Assembly (NCBI GenBank): GCA_017548805.1
Contig: JAFYZE010000162.1
Location: forward strand, 1-7,172
Length of the DNA: 7,172 bases
Reading direction: 5' to 3'
From: Bacteroidales bacterium
Lineage (GTDB): Bacteria; Bacteroidota; Bacteroidia; Bacteroidales; UBA932
Part shown: positions 1-5,303 of the stretch, piece by piece
How the letters are laid out: each line of letters begins with the position of its first letter
Numbering within the stretch: the stretch's first letter is position 1
Position numbers and translations under genes: made by a program
The notes under the pieces: generated by a model
Seen by the model: only the letters and a program-made list of their open reading frames with translations
What the model was told of the DNA's origin: nothing
The model's database searches: none

Positions 1-275
1 AGGCCAACAAATATCCGCAGGTGGTCAACTCCCTCAAGCATATCCCCGAGATAGTGGAGTGTCATTTCGTAACCGGCCGCGCGGCGCTCTTCGTCAAGGT
101 GTTCTGCTTTGACAACGACCACCTGATGGAGGTGCTGCTGAATACCATCCAGAAGATCCCTTACATCCAGTCCACCGACACGATGATCTCCCTGGACGAG
201 GCATTCGAGCGCCAGGTCTGGGTCAAAGACTATTCGAGCGTCAGCTTCACGGCCAATTCCGTATCGATAGAATAG
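1..275 (+). CDS. Lrp/AsnC-family transcriptional regulator, C-terminal part (5' end outside window)
   Basis: The frame is open from the left edge (first full codon at 3) to a TAG at 273-275, giving 90 visible residues; the start and the expected helix-turn-helix DNA-binding domain lie outside the window. The visible part resembles the RAM/AsnC ligand-binding domain. It has a 'V.SL..IPEIVECHFVTGRAALFVKV' strand-turn-strand core, then 'DNDHLMEVLLNTIQKIPYIQSTDTMISLDEAF', which matches the domain's second helix and final strand. In this family the domain forms dimers and higher oligomers and binds amino acids or related effectors to tune DNA binding. About 15 residues (DYSSVSF... to the end) extend past the usual end of the domain, and part of this tail is encoded by DNA that is also the 3' end of ispD on the other strand. 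An internal GTG at 21 is not a credible start, because coding similarity continues upstream of it. The family call is confident; the regulated genes cannot be inferred. Confidence 0.85.
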   Translation, partial: ANKYPQVVNSLKHIPEIVECHFVTGRAALFVKVFCFDNDHLMEVLLNTIQKIPYIQSTDTMISLDEAFERQVWVKDYSSVSFTANSVSIE

Positions 276-966
276 CCTTCGCGAAATCCAGGTCGTCCTG
301 GGTGGTGATCTTGATATTGTACCTCTCTCCTTCGATGTAGGAGAGGGGTATGTTTTTTCTTTGGGCGACAGAAGCGTCGTCGGTGAATGAGGTGTCGAAT
401 GCCTGGTCGTATGCGGCCTTGATGTCCTCCGAGAGGAACATCTGCGGAGTCTGGGCGCGGAACACCGTCTCGCGGTCCAGAACGACGTCGGGGATGGTCT
501 CGAGCGTTTCCTCCCCCGCCGCGCCGCGCACCCGTCTAAGGGCCTTGAGCGTGTCGGTGGAGGGAAGGACGGGGATAAGCGCGCGGCAGGAGTCCATACG
601 CTCGAACATCCTGGCGGCGAGCTCGGGCGTCAGGAGGGGGCGGACGCCGTCCTGGATGGCCACGACGGCCCCGTCCGGGACCTTCTTGAGGGCGTTACGG
701 ACAGAATGGAAGCGTGTTATTCCGCCCTCGACGAGTATCTGGGGATAGTAGAAATTGTTCCTCGTGCAGAGGTCCTTCCAGCCTTGCATGTACTCCTTAG
801 GGAGCACCGTGACGACCTTGACGTCCGGTACGGCACGGACGAAACATTCTATCGTCCGCTGGAGTATGGGCTTGCCCCCAAGTTCGATGAACTGCTTGGG
901 CAGGGCAGACCCCATCCGGACTCCGTGACCGGCCGCCATGACGACCAAATATTTTTTTCTCTCCAT
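247..966 (-). CDS. ispD: 2-C-methyl-D-erythritol 4-phosphate cytidylyltransferase (IspD)
   Basis: This 239-residue cytosolic enzyme, close to the usual family length, joins CTP and methylerythritol 4-phosphate to form CDP-ME in the MEP (non-mevalonate) isoprenoid pathway. The N-terminal nucleotide-binding loop is AAGHGVRMGSALPKQF (residues 11-26). R17 and K24 sit where the catalytic Arg and Lys of E. coli IspD are found. Further family motifs are GGITRFHSV (81-89), QDGVRP (105-110), AQTPQMF (171-177), FTDDASV (194-200) and IKITTQDDL (218-226), with K219 as the conserved substrate-binding Lys. The ATG at 964-966 puts the nucleotide-binding loop at the normal distance from the N-terminus, so this start is well supported. 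There is no ispF fusion. The gene is divergent from mreB, and its 3' end overlaps the Lrp-type gene by 29 bp. A TAnnTTTG-like box lies 19 bp upstream of the start. Its product feeds undecaprenyl-phosphate synthesis, among other isoprenoid uses. Confidence 0.96.
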   Translation of the reverse strand: MERKKYLVVMAAGHGVRMGSALPKQFIELGGKPILQRTIECFVRAVPDVKVVTVLPKEYMQGWKDLCTRNNFYYPQILVEGGITRFHSVRNALKKVPDGAVVAIQDGVRPLLTPELAARMFERMDSCRALIPVLPSTDTLKALRRVRGAAGEETLETIPDVVLDRETVFRAQTPQMFLSEDIKAAYDQAFDTSFTDDASVAQRKNIPLSYIEGERYNIKITTQDDLDFAKAILSIRNWP

Positions 967-985
967 AAGTACAGAAAAACTCCCA

Positions 986-993
986 CAAATTTA
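986..993 (-). promoter_or_regulatory. Candidate -7 element for ispD (TAAATTTG)
   Basis: Read on the minus strand, the octamer is TAAATTTG, an exact fit to the Bacteroidota -7 consensus TAnnTTTG. It ends 19 bp before the ispD ATG, which would give a leader of roughly a dozen bases. The expected -33 position, around 1013-1018, reads GAAATG rather than TTTG, so support rests on one box and its location. Confidence 0.45.
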
Positions 994-1004
994 ACTATTT
1001 TTCG

Positions 1005-1012
1005 TACCTTTA
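1005..1012 (+). promoter_or_regulatory. Candidate -7 element for the mreB operon (TACCTTTA)
   Basis: TACCTTTA matches the Bacteroidota -7 consensus TAnnTTTG except for the last base. It lies 48 bp upstream of the mreB ATG, predicting a leader of about 40 bases. No TTTG is present about 20 bp upstream. A weaker alternative is TTTTTTTG at 1032-1039, which lacks the A at position 2. The box is plausible because the spacer must hold an operon promoter, but the assignment is inference. Confidence 0.4.
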
Positions 1013-1060
1013 CATTTCCATTCACCAAACATTTTTTTGAAAGTTTAGAAGCAGTATCAT

Positions 1061-2083
1061 ATGGCACTATCTTTTTGGACTCAAGAGCTGGCAATGGACC
1101 TTGGCACGGCCAACACCATCATTTTCCAGAACGATCAGATCGTTCTAGACGAGCCCAGCATTGTCGCCATCGACAATAATTCCGGCAAATGCATAGCCAT
1201 CGGCCAGAAGGCCAAGCTCATGCACGAGCGCTCCAACCCCGGCATCAAGACGGTGCGTCCCCTCAGGGACGGCGTGATTGCCGACTTCAACGCCGCAGAG
1301 ATGATGATCCGCGGCTTCATCAAACAGGTCAACTCCAAGCACAAGTCGCTGTTCACCCCCAACATCAAGATCGTCGTCGGCATCCCTTCGGGCAGTACCG
1401 AAGTCGAGATCCGCGCCGTCCGTGACTCCTCCGAGCATGCCGGAGCGCGTGACGTGTACCTGATCTTCGAGCCTATGGCCGCCGCCCTCGGTATCGGCCT
1501 CGATGTCGAAGCCCCTAAGGGCAACATGGTCGTCGACATAGGCGGCGGTACCACCGAGATCGCCGTCATCTCCCTCGGAGGCCTGGTGGTCCAGGACAGC
1601 ATCCGTACCGCCGGTGACGTGTTCACCAGCGACATCCAGTACTACCTGCGCCAGCAGCACAACATCAAGGTCGGAGAGATCACCGCCGAGAAGATCAAGA
1701 TCGCCGTCGGCGCCGTGATCCAGAACCTCGACGAGGAGCCGGAGCCGTTCGTGGCCCGCGGCCCGAACCTCATGACCGCCCACCCTGTCGAGGCCACCAT
1801 CTCCTACCAGGAGATTGCCCACTGCCTCGACAAGTCCATCGCCAAGATCGAGACCTCCATCCTCCATGTGCTCGAGCAGACTCCTCCTGAGCTCTACTCA
1901 GACATAGTCGAGAACGGTATCTTCCTCTCCGGCGGCGGCGCCCTGCTCAGGGGCCTGGCCAAGCGTTTCTCCGAAAAGGTCAACATCCCGTTCCACGTCG
2001 CGGAGGATCCCCTCCACTCCGTGGCCCGGGGCACCTGCATCGCACTCAAGAACACCGAAAACTACTCCTTCCTCATGAGGTAG
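1061..2083 (+). CDS. mreB: Rod shape-determining protein MreB (actin-like)
   Basis: This 340-residue actin homologue has the normal length for MreB. It polymerises with ATP on the cytoplasmic face of the inner membrane and positions the elongation machinery. Phosphate loop 1 is DLGTANT (13-19), followed by RPLRDGVIADF (66-76), PSGSTEVEIRAV (109-120) and EHAGARDVYLIFEPMAAALGIG (about 125-146). E137 lies in the segment that carries the catalytic Glu. Phosphate loop 2 is DIGGGTTE (159-166) and the adenosine motif is FLSGGGALLRG (288-298). The first residues, MALSFW, are hydrophobic and resemble the N-terminal membrane-contacting segment of Gram-negative MreBs, which supports the ATG at 1061 over the internal ATG at 1094. 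The latter would also put the start immediately before loop 1. It is the first gene of the operon; its TAG is followed by one base and then the mreC ATG. Codon choice is strongly G/C-ending, as in a well-expressed core gene. Confidence 0.98.
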   Translation: MALSFWTQELAMDLGTANTIIFQNDQIVLDEPSIVAIDNNSGKCIAIGQKAKLMHERSNPGIKTVRPLRDGVIADFNAAEMMIRGFIKQVNSKHKSLFTPNIKIVVGIPSGSTEVEIRAVRDSSEHAGARDVYLIFEPMAAALGIGLDVEAPKGNMVVDIGGGTTEIAVISLGGLVVQDSIRTAGDVFTSDIQYYLRQQHNIKVGEITAEKIKIAVGAVIQNLDEEPEPFVARGPNLMTAHPVEATISYQEIAHCLDKSIAKIETSILHVLEQTPPELYSDIVENGIFLSGGGALLRGLAKRFSEKVNIPFHVAEDPLHSVARGTCIALKNTENYSFLMR

Positions 2084-2084
2084 A

Positions 2085-2927
2085 ATGGTCGACGAGAGGA
2101 AGATATGGGCCAAAGTCATTGGCGTGGTGACCTTCGTATTGCTGGAGATCGCCGCGCTGAGCATGCTCAAGCATGCCGGCAGCCTCCAGGACATCTGGGT
2201 CTCCAAGGCCTCGCACCGAGTCATGGCCTGGGCCTGGGGCGGCTTTGACAGCATCGGCCATTACTTCTCCCTCAAGACTGAAAACGAGAACCTCGCGGAA
2301 GAGAACGCCATGCTGGCCGAATCGCTCCGGCGCAGCCAGGACCGCGTCCGGACCGCGATGGAGAACGGCCTGCTCACCGACACCACCATCGTCTTCGCCG
2401 GCTTCGACCATATCCCCGCCAGTATCGTGAAGATAAGCCGCAACAAGCAGCACAACTACTTCATCCTCAACAAGGGGTATGAAGACGGCGTGCAGCCCCA
2501 GTCGGGAGTCGTCACCACCTCCGGCATAGTCGGCATCATCGACGCGGTGGACAAGCATTACGCCTACGGGCTCTCCTTCATGAACACCGGCATCAGCATC
2601 AGCGCCCGCCTTGGCAACGAAGGTGCGGTGGGCCCGCTCACATGGGACGGAGTCTCCATGGACGGGGCCGTGCTCAAGGAGATCCCCCTCCAGTACAAGT
2701 ACTCCCCCGGCGACACGGTGTGGACCAGCGGATACTCCTCGCTCTTCCCGCCTGACATCCCGCTGGGCATCGCAGGATCGTCCAAGGTGGTCAACGGAGC
2801 AGTGAACGAGATCGAAGTCGACCTGTTCCAGAACTTCAGCGCGCTGCGCTACGTCACTGTCGTGTCCAACTCCGGACGCGAGGAGATAATGTATCTCGAG
2901 AACCTTGAAAGCCAGGAGGAGGAATAG
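2085..2927 (+). CDS. mreC: Rod shape-determining protein MreC
   Basis: This 280-residue bitopic inner-membrane protein links cytoplasmic MreB to periplasmic PBP2 and is thought to switch the RodA-PBP2 pair to its active form. Layout: a short cytoplasmic N-terminus, one membrane helix at about residues 8-28 (W.KVIGVVTFVLLEIAALSML), a predicted coiled coil at about 62-92 (LKTENENLAEENAMLAESLRR), then the two-lobed periplasmic beta domain. Family signatures are NYFILNKGYEDGV (124-136), TSGIVGIIDAV (145-155) and SGYSSLFPPDIPLGIAG (215-231), the last matching the usual 'SG..G.FP.GIP.G' stretch. The acidic end, SQEEE, is encoded partly by a purine-rich stretch that doubles as a ribosome-binding site for mreD. 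The start lies one base after the mreB stop, so translation is probably coupled; only a weak TGAGGT precedes it, within the mreB end. Confidence 0.95.
   Translation: MVDERKIWAKVIGVVTFVLLEIAALSMLKHAGSLQDIWVSKASHRVMAWAWGGFDSIGHYFSLKTENENLAEENAMLAESLRRSQDRVRTAMENGLLTDTTIVFAGFDHIPASIVKISRNKQHNYFILNKGYEDGVQPQSGVVTTSGIVGIIDAVDKHYAYGLSFMNTGISISARLGNEGAVGPLTWDGVSMDGAVLKEIPLQYKYSPGDTVWTSGYSSLFPPDIPLGIAGSSKVVNGAVNEIEVDLFQNFSALRYVTVVSNSGREEIMYLENLESQEEE
2914..2923 (+). promoter_or_regulatory. Strong Shine-Dalgarno-like site for mreD
   Basis: AGGAGGAGGA lies inside the last codons of mreC and ends 6 bases before the mreD ATG at 2930. This is a textbook Shine-Dalgarno site with good spacing. It is notable because most Bacteroidota genes do without one. 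It supports ATG 2930 as the mreD start. Confidence 0.7.
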
Positions 2928-2929
2928 CC

Positions 2930-3454
2930 ATGAACAAGACCAGATTCTTCACCACCTTCCTCCTGCTGTTGCTCGTGCAGATCTGCATCACCAACTTCTT
3001 CAGGCTGTCCCAGTACGTCACGCTGTCTATCCTGCCCGCGATGATACTCCTCATCCCCATCCGTCACGGCAATGTCACCGCGCTGCTCATCGCTTTCGTC
3101 ACTGGACTTGCGGTGGACCTCCTGTCTGACGGGCTGCTCGGACTCAACGCGGTCGCACTGGTCCCGGTGGCGTTCTGCCGCCTGGGCATCATACGCCTGA
3201 TCTTCGGTGACGAGGTCTTCGCGCGCAAGGAAGACATCTCCATTCCCCGGCAGGGTGTCTGGAAGATGTCGGTGGCCATATTCATGGCCCTGGCCATCTT
3301 CCTGTTCATCTACATATGGGCCGACGGCGCAGGCACGAGGCCCCTGTGGTTCAACGGCATACGTTTCGCCGCCTCGCTGGCGGGCAGCTACATCCTCTCG
3401 ATCTTCGTAGCGAACAGCCTGGCCCCGGAGCGGACCAGCGGAGCCAGGAGGTAA
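2930..3454 (+). CDS. mreD: Rod shape-determining protein MreD
   Basis: This is a small (174-residue) polytopic inner-membrane protein of the elongasome that works with MreC to regulate the PBP2-RodA synthase. The sequence is almost entirely hydrophobic, with about six membrane segments near residues 5-25, 31-45, 50-68, 73-92, 113-131 and 145-163. The motif GLAVDLLSDGLLGLNA (59-74) is the best family signature ('G...DL..G..LG'). The C-terminus is short and basic (ERTSGARR). Sequence conservation in MreD is generally low, so much of the assignment rests on topology, length and position between mreC and mrdA. The start is 2 bases after the mreC stop and is preceded by a strong ribosome-binding site. 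Confidence 0.92.
   Translation: MNKTRFFTTFLLLLLVQICITNFFRLSQYVTLSILPAMILLIPIRHGNVTALLIAFVTGLAVDLLSDGLLGLNAVALVPVAFCRLGIIRLIFGDEVFARKEDISIPRQGVWKMSVAIFMALAIFLFIYIWADGAGTRPLWFNGIRFAASLAGSYILSIFVANSLAPERTSGARR
3446..3452 (+). promoter_or_regulatory. Strong Shine-Dalgarno-like site for mrdA
   Basis: AGGAGGT overlaps the mreD stop codon and ends 5 bases before the mrdA ATG at 3458, which is ideal spacing. The surrounding decamer AGCCAGGAGG (3442-3451) is identical to the one before mreD (2910-2919), so the two internal starts share the same translation signal. It supports the chosen PBP2 start. Confidence 0.7.
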
Positions 3455-3457
3455 GCC

Positions 3458-5302
3458 ATGGACCTCAGCCGGAAAAACAAGCTTCTTATCGGGCTGGGGG
3501 CAGTCGCCACCGTCCTTCTCGTCAAGCTTTTCTCCATCCAGATCGTCCATGACGAGTACAAGAAAAGCTCGGACAACAACTCCATGGTCTACGAGACCAT
3601 CTACCCCACCCGAGGCATCATCTACGACCGCAACGGAGATATCCTCGTAGGAAACAAGACCGCGTACGACATCATCGTGACGCCGCGCGAGGTCAAGGCC
3701 TTCGACACTCTGGCCCTCGCTGCGGCGCTGGACGTGGACGTGCAGTTCATCCGCGACAGGATGGCCTACTACCGCAAGTACCGCTCAAGCATCGGCTACC
3801 AATCGCAGACCATGATCAAGCAGATCCCGCCCCAGACCTACATGAGGTTCGCCGAGATCCAGTACAAGTTCCCGGGATTCAAGGGACAGCTCCGAAGCAT
3901 ACGCGACTACCCAGTCGATGCCGGAGGTAATCTCCTCGGCTATGTATCGGAAGTGGACGCGGACTACATGAAGCAGCATCCGGGCGAGTACCGTTCGGGA
4001 GACTATATCGGCAAGACTGGCATCGAGGCCGCACGTGAGAAGGAGCTCAGGGGCACGAAGGGCTACCACGTGTACCTGCGTGACTCGCACAACCAGATCC
4101 AGACCGCATACAACAACGGCGAGATGGACGTGGAGGCCATCCCCGGGGATGACATCGTGACCACCATCGACGCCGGGTTGCAGAACTACGGCCAGATGCT
4201 CATGCAGAACAAGGTGGGCAGCGTCGTCGCCATCGAACCTCATACCGGCGAGATCCTCGCCATGGTTTCCAGTCCAGGTATCAGCGTAGACCAGCTCGCG
4301 GACATAGGCCAGCATTACAACGACCTCATCAACGACCCTTACCGTCCGATGTTCAACCGCACGGTCATGGCATCGTACCCCCCTGGATCGGTGTTCAAGC
4401 TCGTCAACGGCCTTATCGGCCTCGAAGAGGGCGTCCTGCAGCCGTCCGACAAGTATCCGTGCAGCCACGGATTCCCGTACGGCAACGGACGGCGGCTCGG
4501 CTGCCACGGCCACGCCTCGCCGCTTGCCCTGCTCGACGCCATCGCCACCTCGTGCAACGGATATTTCTGCTACGTATTCCGCAACATCCTGGAGAACCGG
4601 AAATACGCTTCCATACAGGACGCCTTCGACAAATGGAGGGACTATGTGACGAGCTTCGGCTTCGGCCGCAAGCTCGGCAGCGACTTCCCCTCCGAACTCG
4701 GAGGTAACATTCCCACTTCCGCCTATTACAACAAGGCCTACGGCCGCAAGGGATGGCGTTTCCAGACCATCATCTCGCTGTCCATCGGACAGGGCGAGAT
4801 AGGCGTGACGCCGCTGCAGATCGCCAATCTCTGCGCAACCGTGGCCAACCGCGGCTGGTACATCATCCCCCATATCATCAAGGACTCCAAAAACGTCACC
4901 ATAGACGACAAGTACAAGGAGCGCCAGTACACCATGGTGGACACGATGAACTTCAAGAAGGTCATCAACGGCATGTATATGGCCGTGAACGGCGGCGGCG
5001 CAGCGGGAGGCACGGCCTATGCCGCCGCCGTCCCCGGGCTTGACATCTGCGGCAAGACCGGCACCGCCCAGAACCCCCGCGGCGCCGACAATTCCGTTTT
5101 CATCTGCTTCGCGCCCAAGGACGACCCCAAGATCGCGATTGCAGCCTACATAGAGAATGCCGGATTCGGCGCGACCTGGGCCTGCCCTATCGCGTCGCTG
5201 ATGGTGGAGAGATACCTGACCGGGGAGATCCGGCCCGAAAGGAAGTATGTCGAGGACCGCATCCTTCAGGCCGACCTCATGTCACGCGTAAAGACCGACT
5301 GA
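3458..5302 (+). CDS. mrdA: Penicillin-binding protein 2 (elongation-specific D,D-transpeptidase)
   Basis: This 614-residue class B PBP, of normal length, cross-links new sidewall peptidoglycan in the periplasm as partner of RodA and is a target of beta-lactams. It has a short cytoplasmic end and a membrane anchor at about residues 9-27. The pedestal/dimerisation domain begins with TRGIIYDRNGDILVGN (51-66) and contains GKTGIEAAREKELRG (185-199). The transpeptidase domain starts near residue 240. The catalytic triad motifs are complete: S311-V-F-K314 (acylated Ser and Lys), S365-C-N367, and K533-T-G-T536. Between the first two motifs lies a Cys/His-rich segment (C335, H337, C349, H350, H352, then C366), possibly a metal site. 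The start is supported by the strong ribosome-binding site and by the position of the membrane anchor. The gene follows mreD by 3 bases and precedes rodA by 1 base. Confidence 0.97.
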   Translation: MDLSRKNKLLIGLGAVATVLLVKLFSIQIVHDEYKKSSDNNSMVYETIYPTRGIIYDRNGDILVGNKTAYDIIVTPREVKAFDTLALAAALDVDVQFIRDRMAYYRKYRSSIGYQSQTMIKQIPPQTYMRFAEIQYKFPGFKGQLRSIRDYPVDAGGNLLGYVSEVDADYMKQHPGEYRSGDYIGKTGIEAAREKELRGTKGYHVYLRDSHNQIQTAYNNGEMDVEAIPGDDIVTTIDAGLQNYGQMLMQNKVGSVVAIEPHTGEILAMVSSPGISVDQLADIGQHYNDLINDPYRPMFNRTVMASYPPGSVFKLVNGLIGLEEGVLQPSDKYPCSHGFPYGNGRRLGCHGHASPLALLDAIATSCNGYFCYVFRNILENRKYASIQDAFDKWRDYVTSFGFGRKLGSDFPSELGGNIPTSAYYNKAYGRKGWRFQTIISLSIGQGEIGVTPLQIANLCATVANRGWYIIPHIIKDSKNVTIDDKYKERQYTMVDTMNFKKVINGMYMAVNGGGAAGGTAYAAAVPGLDICGKTGTAQNPRGADNSVFICFAPKDDPKIAIAAYIENAGFGATWACPIASLMVERYLTGEIRPERKYVEDRILQADLMSRVKTD

Positions 5303-5303
5303 C

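Larger units (their letters stand above)
967..1060. promoter_or_regulatory. AT-rich divergent promoter region between ispD and mreB
   Basis: This 94-bp spacer is the only sizeable non-coding stretch in the window and is markedly AT-richer than the genes around it. It must contain the ispD promoter (leftward) and the main promoter of the mre-mrd operon (rightward), because both genes start at its edges. Candidate Bacteroidota -7 elements (consensus TAnnTTTG) are visible for both directions and are listed separately. No clear -33 TTTG box at the usual spacing was found for either, so exact start sites are unproven. No hairpin, riboswitch-like fold or obvious operator palindrome was seen. A T-tract at 1032-1038 could belong to a promoter or to the untranslated leader. 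Confidence 0.7.

Noticed and set aside
350..1179. Plus-strand frames at 350-748 and 706-1179 overlapping ispD and the mreB promoter region
   Set aside because: They are antisense to ispD, lack recognisable domains, and the second would run through the AT-rich promoter region and into mreB out of frame.
1145..1867. Minus-strand open frame of 240 codons opposite mreB
   Set aside because: Composition dominated by D, G, V and L as expected from the antisense of a biased gene; no known motif, and mreB on the other strand is unambiguous.
3785..4873. Long minus-strand open frame (362 codons) opposite mrdA
   Set aside because: It is a by-product of the G/C-ending codon bias of mrdA. The translation is low-complexity (rich in V, D, G, A, H) with no recognisable domain, while the plus strand encodes a complete PBP2 with all motifs.
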